NCBI GenBank assembly: GCA_017479265.1 | Contig: JAFVCK010000014.1 | Span: forward strand, 1 to 56,318 | Length of the DNA: 56,318 bases | Direction of reading: 5' to 3' | Source: Bacteroidales bacterium | GTDB taxonomy: Bacteria > Bacteroidota > Bacteroidia > Bacteroidales > UBA932 | Shown: positions 1-10,400 of the stretch, in pieces | Position numbering within the stretch: position 1 is the first letter of the stretch | Layout: each line of letters begins with the position of its first letter | Program-made: the position numbers and the translations under genes | Notes under the pieces: model-generated | The model's input: the letters and a program-made list of their open reading frames with translations, nothing else | What the model was told of the DNA's origin: nothing | Databases searched by the model: none

Positions 1-1455
1 CTGATTGGTGGCATAGACCTCGGGGTCCTTCATTTCCGCTGCGGTGTAGCTCTTGCCTTGCTCGCGGGAGAAGTCTGTCACCCTGCACTTGAGGGACTGG
101 TCGGGCCACCAGAATCCGTTGGGAACAAAGTTGGAATAGAACCTGGGGTCGCGTCCTACGGTGGACTTATGGGCCTTGAAAGGTGCTGCCCAGGGCACAT
201 CTACAGGCTGGGTATAATTGTCTTCCCATCCTTCTGCCACATAGCCTGAAACAGGGTCCACATGGGGCTTGGAATAGTTCAGGCCCTTGGAATCCCTGTC
301 ATAACCTGTGACGGGATAGCGGCCGGAAGCCATCATGGGGAAAGCATCCACAAGCTTGAGCGAAGGGGTGAAAAGCTGCCATCCATAAAGCGGAGCCTTG
401 GTCGTCAGGCCCGCCGCGGAAGCAATCTGCATGGGAACGGAAGCGGCAAGAAGGCCGCCCACGGTGCCGGCATAAGGGTCGGAAGGCGCCCAGGTGCGGA
501 ACCACCAGCCCCAGATGATTTCGGAGTTCCAGTTCTCGAAGAACACGCTCTGGTATGCGTCGGCATAGTCCTGCATGGTCGTTCCCTTGGGCTGGACCAG
601 CTCATAGACACCGAGGTCAAGCACATCCTGCGCCGCTTTGGCCACGAGGTCCCACTTGGAAAGGTCCCGGCTCTCGGGGAATATCTTCTTGCCTTCCTTG
701 TTGGTCATTGAAGCGTAGAGAGGGTTTCCGTTGAAAAGCGGAGAGGCCTGCAGCAGCAGTATCCTCATCTTGAGGGCCAGGGCGAAACCTTTGGTGACGC
801 GGCCCCTGTCCTTCTCGTCGGAGAGGGTAGGAACTTCTTCTATGCGAAGAGGAAGGTCAGGAAGAGCCTTTTCTATCTGTCCGAGCATGAAACTGATGTT
901 CTCCTCCAGAGTGTTCCTGTCAAGGGTTGAACCGTCAGTATCCATGCTTGCCTGCTCCTCGCCCCAGATGATGACGGGACCGTAATGGCGGAAAAGGCAG
1001 TAGTAGTAATAAGCCCTCATCACCGTGGCCTCGGCCTTCATGTAGGTTACATATTCGGGAGCGTCGTCCTGGTTGCGGTCTATGTTCTGCAGGAATATGG
1101 TACACTGGTTTATGGCCTGGTAGTACCTGTCCCAGAAGGTACCGTTGCTGTCTCCGTCAACGGTAGCCGAGCCATAGTCGCCCCAGCGCAGCTTGTAGGC
1201 TATGGAAGTATGTTGTGATGCGCCGAAGAGGGACTCGTCGGAACGCAGAACGCCCATGCCCTCGGAAGCGTCCACGTGCTCCTCGCGGGGAAGGTAGGTG
1301 TACATGTTGGACACGAAATTGCGCACCGAAACCCTCTTGCTGTAAAGGCTCTCGAGAGTTGCCTGGTCCGACAGGTTCACATTGAAATATGAATCGCAGG
1401 ACACGGCTGCCAGAGCGGCTGCAAATATGGCAAATATTGATATCGTCTTTTTCAT
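1..1455 (-). CDS. SusD/RagB-family glycan-binding lipoprotein, 3' end cut by window edge
   Basis: Surface lipoprotein that would cap the adjacent SusC pore and bind the oligosaccharide ligand. 485 codons are visible and the frame is still open at base 1, so the C-terminus is missing. The start MKKTISIF is followed by a hydrophobic signal and a lipobox (AAVSC) near residue 20, then the SusD opening CDSYFNVNL. TPR-like helical segments and a tryptophan-rich region (IWGWWFRTWAP) follow. It begins 11 bp after the stop of the upstream SusC, the usual SusC-SusD order. It is clearly paralogous to the SusD at 5479-7437: both share the N-terminal pattern (YF.VNL.DQA.L) and the WWFRTWAP block. Ligand unknown. 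Confidence 0.93.
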   Translation of the reverse strand, partial: MKKTISIFAIFAAALAAVSCDSYFNVNLSDQATLESLYSKRVSVRNFVSNMYTYLPREEHVDASEGMGVLRSDESLFGASQHTSIAYKLRWGDYGSATVDGDSNGTFWDRYYQAINQCTIFLQNIDRNQDDAPEYVTYMKAEATVMRAYYYYCLFRHYGPVIIWGEEQASMDTDGSTLDRNTLEENISFMLGQIEKALPDLPLRIEEVPTLSDEKDRGRVTKGFALALKMRILLLQASPLFNGNPLYASMTNKEGKKIFPESRDLSKWDLVAKAAQDVLDLGVYELVQPKGTTMQDYADAYQSVFFENWNSEIIWGWWFRTWAPSDPYAGTVGGLLAASVPMQIASAAGLTTKAPLYGWQLFTPSLKLVDAFPMMASGRYPVTGYDRDSKGLNYSKPHVDPVSGYVAEGWEDNYTQPVDVPWAAPFKAHKSTVGRDPRFYSNFVPNGFWWPDQSLKCRVTDFSREQGKSYTAAEMKDPEVYATNQ

Positions 1456-1466
1456 ATCCGTCTGCA

Positions 1467-4400
1467 TTAGAAGTTTATGTTAAGTCCGAGGGTTACGTTG
1501 CGGGTTATAGGATAACGGTTTCCGTAACTGGCCTCTATTTCGGGGTCCCACAGCTTGAACTTGCTGAATGTCAGAAGGTTGACTCCCTGGACATAAATCC
1601 TGACGGTCTGAAGGCCAATCTTCTTGGTAAGCTTCTTGGGAATGGTATATCCCAGTTCGGCGTTCTTCAGGCGGAGGAAACTCATGTCCCTCTGCCAGTA
1701 TGTGGAAGCCTGCTGGTTGTTCTCCGGCTTGGAAAGCGAGATTCTCGGGTAAATGGCGTTCGGGTCGGGATTCTCCTTGGTCCAGTGGTTGAGCGCCACG
1801 TCCTTGTAAATCTGTCCGGACTCCATGGCCGTGGTGGAGGTACCGCCCCAGAACTGGGAACCGCCTATTATACGGGTCACATGGGAGACGCCGCTGAAGT
1901 AGAAGGACAGGTCGAAGCCCTTCCAGGAGGTGCTCAGACCGAATCCGTAGGTTATTTCAGGGACTACGGTGTATCCTATGGGTACCTTGTCGTATTCATC
2001 GACTACACCGTCTCCGTTCACGTCACGGTACTTTATGTCTCCGGGACGCACATTTCCGAACTTCTGCGTCGGCCATGCGTCAATCTCTTCCTGGGAGCAG
2101 AAAATGCCTTCGGCGATAAGTCCCCTCTGCTGCCTGAAAGCGAATCCGGCAGTGCTCTGGTACTCCTCAACGGGAGTAGGCTGGTCATTGTAAATCACGT
2201 GGTTGCGCGAGAATGTGTAGGTACCGCGGAGCGACAGGTTGAGACCGTTTGCGAACTGATGGTCGAACTGTGCGCTCATGTCTATACCGCCGGACTTCAT
2301 CTTTCCGACGTTGACATACTGGGCGACATTGACACCGACAGCCGAAGGAAGCGACTCCCTCTGAAGGAAGATACCGTCACGATACTCGTAGAACCAGTCG
2401 GCCTGCAGTTTCAGGGCATGGAAGAAACCCAGTTCCACGCCGACGTTGGTCTTTGTGGAAGTTTCCCATGAAACATCGGGGTTGGCGATTTCTCCGGTAC
2501 GCATTGCAGCCGTGTAGTTGGCCTGGTTGACACCCCAGTTGGAGCCGCCCACGCCGCTGGTCAGCACGGTAGCGTTATACACGTAGCGCCTTCCGCCGCC
2601 AATCTGGTCGTTACCTATCTGGCCTATGGAAGCCTTTATCTTGAACTCGTCAACCGTATTCTTTATATTGTCCCAGTAAGGCTCGTTGCTTATCATGTAT
2701 CCCAGAGCGACCGAAGGGAAGAAGCCCATGCGGTGGCCCGGAGCGAAGTTCTCGGAGCCGTTGTAACCGAAGTTGGCCTCGAAGAAGTACCTGTCCTTGA
2801 AGGAGTAGGTGGCATGGCCTGCAAGACCCATGTTCTTGTATGCGAATGCGGCCAGATAGCCATCGGGAACATTGTTCCAGTGCTGCCTGATGCTGAACAG
2901 CAACATACCGCTCACCCTGTGGGCGGAGGCGAAGTTGCGCTCATACAGTGCCGAAGCCTCGAAATCCAGCTGGTTCTGTCCGGACACGGAGGTGGACAGG
3001 TTCATGTACCCCTGGTAGTCGTCCATGATTTCATATTCCAGGGCTCCGGTGTCGGCATTGCGCCCGGTCGCGCGGAAAGTGGACGGAGTCTTGATTCTGG
3101 ACAGATAGGTCTGGCTCCAGGCATCCCAGGAGAGCTGCACCTTGGCGGAAAGGCCCTCGGTAATGATATCGGAGAAGTCCTGGTTGAGGGCTATGGTACT
3201 GGTAGCCGTGTTGCGCGTGGCCGAACGATAACCGCTCTCGTTCAGTCGGTTGTAAGGGTTGTTGGTATTCTTCACCTCGGCGAGTGTGCCGTCGCTGTAA
3301 ACGGCAGGCATCACTATGGGGGTGTTGACCATGGTAAGGGCGAGAATGTCGTCCAGCGTGCTTCCGGGATAGTTCCTCAGGGTCACCTGGGTACCGAGGC
3401 TGAGCCCGAGGGTGGTGGACTTGGTGATATTGATGTCCACGTTGGAGCGGAAGTTGAACTTCTGGTAGTTCATCTGGGAGTCGTAACGGTCGTTGCGGGC
3501 CACGTTCAGGATACCGTCCTCGTAGTAGTAAGAACCTGCTACATAGTACCTTACGTTCTTGGCACCGCCGGTCACGTTCACATTCACCTTGTGGGTCTGG
3601 GCAAACCTCTTGAAGGTCTCCCCCACCCAGTCCACCGAAGGATAGAGGTCCTTGTCCTCTCCGCTCAGATACTTGGCCCTGTCAATCTCGGAAATGGGAG
3701 CGTCGTTGCCGTTCTCCGTGAATAGGGCGTTCAGGTAGTCTATGAACTGCTCGGTACTCGCCATTTCGGGGAGTTTCACGGGGGAAGTCAGACCGGTCTC
3801 CAGCTTGACATTGACCTGGGGCTTGCGCTCCGATCCTCGGCGGGTGGTAATCAGCACGATTCCGTTTGCTCCGCGCACACCGTAGAGGGCGGTTGCGGAA
3901 GCATCCTTCAATATGGAGAACGAGGCTATATCCTCGACATCCACAAGGTCCATGCTCCTCTCCACGCCGTCCACCAGTATGAGAGGCAGGGAGTTGGCTC
4001 CGAAGGTGCTGATACCGCGGATCCAGAACTCCGCGCTGGCTCCCGGCTCTCCGGAACGCTGCATGGCCACGACACCGGCCAGCTTACCGGCAAGACCCGT
4101 GGATATGGTTCCCATAGGAGAAGCCAGGGTTTCCATGTCCACGGTGCTGATTGCACCCACGATGCTGGCTTTTCTCTGCGTACCGTAAGCGACCTTGACG
4201 GCCTCTTCCAGCATCATGTCCATGGGGACGAGCTTGACTATCACATCAGTCTGTCCCTGATAGGAGATGACTTCGTCTTCATAGCCGACGAATGAGGCTA
4301 TCAGGACATCCTTGGGACCGACCTCTATGCTGAACCGGCCTGAATTGTCAGTCATAGATCCCTTGGTGTCGCCCTTGACATACACATAGGCTCCGGCCAC

Positions 4401-4535
4401 GGGCGTATCGGTCTCGTCCAGCACTACTCCCTTGACGGTTTTGTTCTGGGCGTAGGCCACCGGTCCGGCCAGCAGCAGGGCCATTGCCGGGACCAGGGCG
4501 GCCAGAAACATTTTCACAATCCGTTTATACATCAC
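1467..4535 (-). CDS. SusC/RagA-family TonB-linked outer membrane transporter (copy 1)
   Basis: Outer-membrane active transporter, 1022 aa, expected to import oligosaccharides or peptides with its SusD lid using TonB energy. It has a signal peptide ending near AYAQ, a CarboxypepD_reg-like beta domain at about residues 33-115, a plug with the SusC signature YGVRGANGIVLITTRRG, then a long beta-barrel ending in an aromatic residue (LNINF). Either of two adjacent Met codons (4535 or 4532) could start it. It lies 52 bp after the DUF1735 gene and 11 bp before the partial SusD in the same operon. The plug region is nearly identical to the SusC at 7450-10545, which indicates duplication of the pair. 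No STN domain is present, so no anti-sigma signalling role is indicated. Confidence 0.95.
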   Translation of the reverse strand: MMYKRIVKMFLAALVPAMALLLAGPVAYAQNKTVKGVVLDETDTPVAGAYVYVKGDTKGSMTDNSGRFSIEVGPKDVLIASFVGYEDEVISYQGQTDVIVKLVPMDMMLEEAVKVAYGTQRKASIVGAISTVDMETLASPMGTISTGLAGKLAGVVAMQRSGEPGASAEFWIRGISTFGANSLPLILVDGVERSMDLVDVEDIASFSILKDASATALYGVRGANGIVLITTRRGSERKPQVNVKLETGLTSPVKLPEMASTEQFIDYLNALFTENGNDAPISEIDRAKYLSGEDKDLYPSVDWVGETFKRFAQTHKVNVNVTGGAKNVRYYVAGSYYYEDGILNVARNDRYDSQMNYQKFNFRSNVDINITKSTTLGLSLGTQVTLRNYPGSTLDDILALTMVNTPIVMPAVYSDGTLAEVKNTNNPYNRLNESGYRSATRNTATSTIALNQDFSDIITEGLSAKVQLSWDAWSQTYLSRIKTPSTFRATGRNADTGALEYEIMDDYQGYMNLSTSVSGQNQLDFEASALYERNFASAHRVSGMLLFSIRQHWNNVPDGYLAAFAYKNMGLAGHATYSFKDRYFFEANFGYNGSENFAPGHRMGFFPSVALGYMISNEPYWDNIKNTVDEFKIKASIGQIGNDQIGGGRRYVYNATVLTSGVGGSNWGVNQANYTAAMRTGEIANPDVSWETSTKTNVGVELGFFHALKLQADWFYEYRDGIFLQRESLPSAVGVNVAQYVNVGKMKSGGIDMSAQFDHQFANGLNLSLRGTYTFSRNHVIYNDQPTPVEEYQSTAGFAFRQQRGLIAEGIFCSQEEIDAWPTQKFGNVRPGDIKYRDVNGDGVVDEYDKVPIGYTVVPEITYGFGLSTSWKGFDLSFYFSGVSHVTRIIGGSQFWGGTSTTAMESGQIYKDVALNHWTKENPDPNAIYPRISLSKPENNQQASTYWQRDMSFLRLKNAELGYTIPKKLTKKIGLQTVRIYVQGVNLLTFSKFKLWDPEIEASYGNRYPITRNVTLGLNINF

Positions 4536-4587
4536 AAAAACTATTGGGTTTCAAATATTTGACTATCCACCTCAGGAAGGTTTCCAA

Positions 4588-5472
4588 TCAGAAATTGGGC
4601 TTGATTATAAAGTAGCAAACATCCTCCGTTATCGAAAGTCCTTCCAAAGATAGCGATTTTATCTTTATCGGCACTACATGTCCGCCGTGAATTTCTGAAA
4701 GCAGAGTCTCGTTTACGCTAAGGTTGAACTCGGCCAGTTTGTCTCCCGGAGCAATCGTGGCCTTGGGATTCTTAAGGCTCACACAGCCTTCGGGCGGCAT
4801 ATTGTAGTAGTAACTGGTCTCGTCCTGGAAGCGTGTGACAAGGCTCTCGTCAATCTCGCACTCCACCACGAGTTCGTCACGGGGATTGGACTTTGTGAGG
4901 GATGCCGAAATCTTCACCGGCGAGGAAACTTCGCTGCGCTCCTTGCTCTCGGTATATTCCATGGTCTTGGCGGAGAAACCTATGCTGGAAGGACGCACGT
5001 TCACTATGACGAAAGTCCTGTCAGAGGTAACCATGCCGGGCTCTGAGCAACTCAGGGATACGGGAATAACCCAGTTGTCGTCTGTAACGGTTGCCAGCAG
5101 TTCCTCGGGATTCCAGGTAAGGTCGGAAGTGAGCCTCGAATCGCTCTGCGCGAAATCCAGGGTCAGGGTTTCCACCTTGTACTTGTCGGAAGGCAGGGCC
5201 TTGAAAGAAGTGCCGTTTGCCTCGTTGTAGGCTTGGAGCGCATCATTGTCAATCTTCAAGGTCACATGGGCCGTTGAAAGGTTTCTTCCGGACTTTATCA
5301 CGCTAACCTTGTAATGGGCGGAACAGACAGTCGTCTGGCTCACCTTGTCAAGGCCGGAGAAGGAGATATGGTCGGGCTCCACGAAGTTCAGTCTGTTGTC
5401 CTTCACACAGGCCGCGGCGGCAGCGAGGCAGAAGGCAAGGACTATGTATCTATATATCGCTTTCATATTCAT
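4588..5472 (-). CDS. DUF1735-type surface lipoprotein of the SusCD operon
   Basis: 294-aa lipoprotein: a short hydrophobic signal followed by a lipobox (AAAC) near residue 22. The N-terminal part looks like the BT_3987/DUF1735 beta-sandwich often found in lipoproteins beside SusCD pairs, with a repeat-like pattern (YKVSVIKSGRNLSTAHVTLKI, about residues 53-73). A second beta-rich domain follows to the end. Such proteins usually help bind glycan at the cell surface; that role is inferred here. Two in-frame Met codons (5472 and 5466) are both possible starts. It lies 6 bp after the upstream SusD and separates the two SusCD pairs. Confidence 0.8.
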   Translation of the reverse strand: MNMKAIYRYIVLAFCLAAAAACVKDNRLNFVEPDHISFSGLDKVSQTTVCSAHYKVSVIKSGRNLSTAHVTLKIDNDALQAYNEANGTSFKALPSDKYKVETLTLDFAQSDSRLTSDLTWNPEELLATVTDDNWVIPVSLSCSEPGMVTSDRTFVIVNVRPSSIGFSAKTMEYTESKERSEVSSPVKISASLTKSNPRDELVVECEIDESLVTRFQDETSYYYNMPPEGCVSLKNPKATIAPGDKLAEFNLSVNETLLSEIHGGHVVPIKIKSLSLEGLSITEDVCYFIIKPNF

Positions 5473-5478
5473 GCTGCA

Positions 5479-7437
5479 TTAAAATCCGTAATTCTGTGTA
5501 AAGTTCACCATCTCGGCCATCTGCTTAGCGCTGAAAGGCAGCAGATAGTCCCTCTCGCGGAATACAGCGCAGTTCTCGCCGTTGAAATCGGTGTTGACCC
5601 TCTGCCAGGATTCCTCGTAGTTGTCTGCCTTAAGGTGCAGGGTCCAGTTGTCGCAAGGATATTCGTCAAGCGCCGTCATCGTGCGGGTAGCGTCAAAGTG
5701 GCGCATGGTCTCGAATCCGAATTCCACCATCTTGTCCTGGCGTATGCACCAGCGCAGGAGCTCCTGGTCGCCCTCTATTCCGGGATATGACACCTCTATG
5801 TTGGGCAGTCCGGCACGGTTGCGCACCTTGTTGAGGGCTGCGCAGGCTGCGGCTCCGTCACGGGCAGGCTGCTCGTTGAGGCACTCGGCGAGGTCGTAGT
5901 AAATCTCCGCGAGCCTGAATGCAGGGAACACGTAACGTATTGCCTGATAGTTGGCTGCTGTGTTCAGGGAAGTCTCGGCCTTATACCAGCGTCTCCAGGT
6001 GTAACCTACGCGGTTGATATTGCCGGCAGGGAGCCAGCGGTTGGTTGCATCGCGTCCTGCATAGTCCGTGACCCTTACGTTAAGTTCCTGGCAGGGCCAC
6101 CAGAATCCGTTGGGAATCAGGCTGGAATAGTATCTGGGGTCACGCCCGACGCAGGATTTGTGAGCCTTGAAAGGCTCCGCCCAGTCGGCATCTATAGGCT
6201 GCTTGTAATTCTCCTCCCAACCTTCGGGCTGGTAGCCGGAGAGAGGGTCCACTATCGGCTGTGAATAGTCAAGTCCCCTGTCGTCCCTGGGATATCCGGT
6301 CACAGGATAACGGCCAGTCTCCCACATGGGATAGGCATCCACCATCTTCATCGAAGGGGTGATAAGCTGCCAGCCGTATTTGGGAGAACTGCCCGAAATG
6401 GCCATAGGCACGGCTGCGGCCAGGAGACCGCCGACGGAACCGGCGAAGGGGTCGGCAGGTGCCCATGTACGGAACCACCAGCCCCAGATGGTCTCGCTGT
6501 TCCAAGGCTGAAAAAACACGTTCTGATAGGCCTGGGCTGCATCCTTGAATGCATCGCCCGTAGGCTCGGTAGCCTTGCAGAGTTCATATATGCCAAGGTC
6601 GAGGACATCCTGGGCGGCCTTAGCGGCCCTTTCCCATTTCTTGCCGTCATACTCCTGGGGGAATACGAACTTGCCTTCTTTGTTCTTGATGCCCTTGTAC
6701 AGGTCGCAGCCATTATAAAGAGGAGAAGCGGCATACAGCAGCAGCCTTGCCTTGACAGCGAGGGCCGCTCCCTTGGTCGCGCGTCCCATGTCGGTCTTCT
6801 CGGTAAGCGTGTTGACATCCTGCACTGACAGAGGAAGCACCTTAGCGGCCTCGTCCAGTTCGTTCACAATCCACTCCACGTTCTCCTCAAGGGTGTTCCT
6901 GTCCAGTTCGGAGCCCACGGCATCCTCGGGTGCAGGTTCCTCGCCCCAGATGATTACAGGGCCATAGAAACGGAAGAGGCAGAAATAGTAGTAAGCTCGC
7001 AGGAACCTGGCCTCGGCCTTCATATATTCCCTGTATTCCACGGGGTCCTCGACATCTTTGTCCACATTCTGAAGAAATATGGAGCACTGGCTTATGCCCT
7101 TGTAGCATTTATACCAGAAGTTGCCGGAGGCATCGTCTTCGGGAGTACCGGTACTGTAATCTCCGTGACGGTACTTGTACCATACATAATTATACTGGGA
7201 GGCGCCGAACAGGGCCTCGTCCGCCCTCAGCACGACTCCGCCTTCATTGGTCTGTATTTGCTCGTCGCGGGGCAGGTAGGTATAGAGATTGGCCACGAAC
7301 TGACGTACGGAACCTCTCTTGCTGAATATTCCGTCCAGGTCGGCCTGGTCCTTGAGGTTTACGTCGAAATAGGATTCACAGGAGGACGCAAGCGCCACAA
7401 GAGCTATGATATAAAGTATTCTTCTTATATTTTTCAT
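5479..7437 (-). CDS. SusD/RagB-family glycan-binding lipoprotein (copy 2)
   Basis: Complete 652-aa SusD homologue. It has a signal peptide with a lipobox (ASSC) at about residue 20, an N-terminal helical TPR-like region and a C-terminal RagB/SusD region ending in PFSAKQMAEM, typical of the family. It is expected at the outer-membrane surface, partnered with the SusC encoded 12 bp upstream. It is somewhat longer than the roughly 500-600 aa common in the family, with extra loops rich in Trp, Tyr and Pro (SGYQPEGWEENYKQPID) that may shape the binding site. Paralogue of the partial SusD at the left edge. Confidence 0.94.
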   Translation of the reverse strand: MKNIRRILYIIALVALASSCESYFDVNLKDQADLDGIFSKRGSVRQFVANLYTYLPRDEQIQTNEGGVVLRADEALFGASQYNYVWYKYRHGDYSTGTPEDDASGNFWYKCYKGISQCSIFLQNVDKDVEDPVEYREYMKAEARFLRAYYYFCLFRFYGPVIIWGEEPAPEDAVGSELDRNTLEENVEWIVNELDEAAKVLPLSVQDVNTLTEKTDMGRATKGAALAVKARLLLYAASPLYNGCDLYKGIKNKEGKFVFPQEYDGKKWERAAKAAQDVLDLGIYELCKATEPTGDAFKDAAQAYQNVFFQPWNSETIWGWWFRTWAPADPFAGSVGGLLAAAVPMAISGSSPKYGWQLITPSMKMVDAYPMWETGRYPVTGYPRDDRGLDYSQPIVDPLSGYQPEGWEENYKQPIDADWAEPFKAHKSCVGRDPRYYSSLIPNGFWWPCQELNVRVTDYAGRDATNRWLPAGNINRVGYTWRRWYKAETSLNTAANYQAIRYVFPAFRLAEIYYDLAECLNEQPARDGAAACAALNKVRNRAGLPNIEVSYPGIEGDQELLRWCIRQDKMVEFGFETMRHFDATRTMTALDEYPCDNWTLHLKADNYEESWQRVNTDFNGENCAVFRERDYLLPFSAKQMAEMVNFTQNYGF

Positions 7438-7449
7438 GACCTGCGCGAT

Positions 7450-10400
7450 TTAGAAGTTGACATTTACGCCAAGACTTATGTTCTTGGTCATGGGATATAC
7501 ATTGCCGTAGTTGGCATCAAGCTCGGGGTCCCACAGCTTGAACTTACTGAAGGTCAGAAGGTTGACTCCCTGAACATAGAACCTCACGGCGGACATTCCG
7601 GCACGCTTGGTCCATTTCTTGGGAAGAGTATATCCCAGTTCTATGTTCTTCATCCTGAGGAAGCTCATGTCCCTCTGCCAGAACGTGGAATTCTGGGAAT
7701 TATTCTCAGCCTTGGCAAGCGAAAGCCTCGGATATTTGGCGTTGGGGTCGGGATTGTCCGTAGTCCAGTGATGCAGTGCCACGTCCTTGTAAATCTGGCC
7801 GGACTGAAGGGCCGTGGTGGAAGTACCGCCCCAGAAGTTGGTACCTCCTATTATACGGGTCACATGTCCCACTCCATTGAAGAAGAAGGAGAAGTCTATT
7901 CCCTTCCAGCTCATGCTGAGACCGAAACCGTAGTTGATTTCAGGAACGGTGGTATAGCCTATGGGCACTACGTCGAGCACGTCCACCACACCGTCGTCAT
8001 TGACATCCACGTACTTGATGTCGCCGGGCTTGACCACTCCGAAGGACTGCTTGGGCCATGTGTCAATGTCTTCCTGGCTGGTGAAAAGTCCTGCGGCAAT
8101 AAGACCGCGCTGCTGATTGTTTACGAATCCTGCCGTATTCTGGTATTTCCAAATCTGGTCGGGCTTGTCATCGAATATGCGCCTGTTGCGGTTGAAGGTA
8201 TATGTAGCCTTGGCAGAGAGGTTGAATCCGCCGGCGAAAGTCTGGTCATACTGCAGGGTCATGTCTATACCGGAGTTTTCCATCTGTCCCACGTTCACGT
8301 ACTTCTGCTCCAGGACACCTACGGCAGAGGGCAGGGATTCCTGAGGGAGGAATATGCCGCTGCGCCTGTCGTAGAAGAAGTCGAACATATAAGAGACTTT
8401 CCCGAAGAGGCCCAGTTCGAAACCTGCATTGAATTTCATTGCCTCTTCCCAACCTACATTGGGGTTGCCGCTCTGGCCGGTCGAGATGGAAGCCAGATAG
8501 ATGGCCTCTTCCTTTCCCCAGTTGGCACCGGTGCCGGTGGAAGTGTTCATCGTGGTGTTATAGACAAAACGGCGTTCGCCTCCAATCTGGTCGTTTCCTA
8601 TCTTACCCCAGGAAGCCTTGAATTTGAGTTCGTTGACATAGCTCTTTATGCCATCCCAGAAGGGCTCGTTGCTTATCATGTAGCCCAGGGCGAAGGAAGG
8701 GAAGAAACCGAAACGGTGGCCGGGAGAGAAGTTTTCGGAACCGTTGTATCCGAAGTTGAACTCCGTGAAGTACCTGTCCTTGAAGGAATAGGTTGCTCGT
8801 CCGGCCAGACCCATGTTCCTGTAAGGGAAGGACTCGAGGTAATCGTCGCCCTTTTCATCGCCGCGAACCTTGTGGTCCGGGACATTGTCGTCCCTGGTCC
8901 TCATGCTGAAAAGGAGCATTCCGCTGACGCGGTGCGCAGATGCTAACACCCTCTCATACAGCACAGAAGCCTCGAGGTTGAGACTGTTCCAGCCCTTGTT
9001 GGTACTGGTAAGGGTCATGTAGCCCTTGTAATCATCCTGCATGATGTATTCCAGGTTGCCGTCCGCATCGCGGCCGGTGGCCGAATATGTAGGAGGAACC
9101 TTTCCTCTGTTGAGGTTGGTCTCGTTCCATGCATCCCAGGACATCTGGATTTTTGCCTGCAGGCCTTCCGTAATAATCTCGGAGAAGTCCTGCGTGAGGG
9201 AAATCGTACTCTGGGCGGTGTTCCTCTTGATAGTACGGAAACCGCTCTCGTTCACATAGTTATAAGGGTTGTTGGTATTCTTCACCTCCGACAGCACATT
9301 GTCCGGATACACCAGAGGCATGACTATAGGGGTGTTGATCATCGTATAGTTGAGGATGTCCGTAAGGGCGCGGCCCGGGGAATTCTTGGTGGTGTACTGC
9401 GTGGACAGGCTCAGGCCCAGGATGGTGGACCTGGTGATGTTGATATCCACATTGGAGCGGAAGTTGAACTTCTGGAAGTTCATCTGGGAATTGTACCTGT
9501 CGTTGTCCGCGGTATTGAGGATACCGTCCTCGAAATAATACGACCCACCTACATAGTAACGTATGTTCTTGGTACCGCCGGTAACGTTCATGTTGATTCT
9601 ATGGGTCTGGGCGAAACGCTTGAATATGGAATTCACCCAGTCCACGGAAGGATACAGGTAGGGGTCATAAGTCTGGTCGAGGTAGCGTCCTTTGTCAATC
9701 TCGCTGATGGGAGCCTCTGAGCCGTTCTCTGTGTAAAGAGCGTTTACATAATCAATAAACTGCTCTGTATCAGCCATTTCAGGCAACTTGACCGGAGAAG
9801 TGAAACCTGTCTCCAGCTTGATGTTGACCTTGGGTTTGGTCTCGGCTCCGCGGCGTGTGGTAATCAGCACGATTCCGTTTGCACCCCTCACACCGTAAAG
9901 GGCGGTTGCCGTAGCATCCTTCAGAATGGAGAAGGAGGCAATGTCCTCTACATCCACAAGGTCCATTTCCCTTTCCACACCGTCCACCAGGATGAGAGGT
10001 TTGGAGTTGGCTCCGAAGGTGTTCACGCCACGGATCCAGAACTCAGCGCTGGCTCCCGGCTCACCGGTACGCTGCATGGCCACGACACCGGCCAGCTTGC
10101 CGGCCAGTCCTGTGGAAATCTGTCCCATGGGGGAAGCCAGCTGCTCCATCTGCACCGTGCTTATGGAACCGATGACACTGGCCTTGCGCTGGGTACCGTA
10201 CGCAACGGCTATGGCCTCGTCCAGGCGGTCGGCTACGGGAACGAGCTTGAAAATCACCTCGTTCTGTTCCCTCACCGCCATTTCCTCGTCTTCATAGCCG
10301 AGGAAAGAAGCCACCAGGACATCGCGGGAAGATACATCTATGTTGAAACGTCCGTCATTGTCGGTCATGACTCCCCTGGTCTCCCCCTTGACCACTATGT

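Noticed and set aside
1389-2471. 360-codon plus-strand frame opposite SusC
   Set aside because: It is the antisense reading of a strongly supported SusC gene, with no family match and no promoter.
7165-8946. 593-codon plus-strand frame across SusD/SusC
   Set aside because: Long open frames opposite GC-rich coding sequence are expected; the minus-strand proteins are unambiguous.
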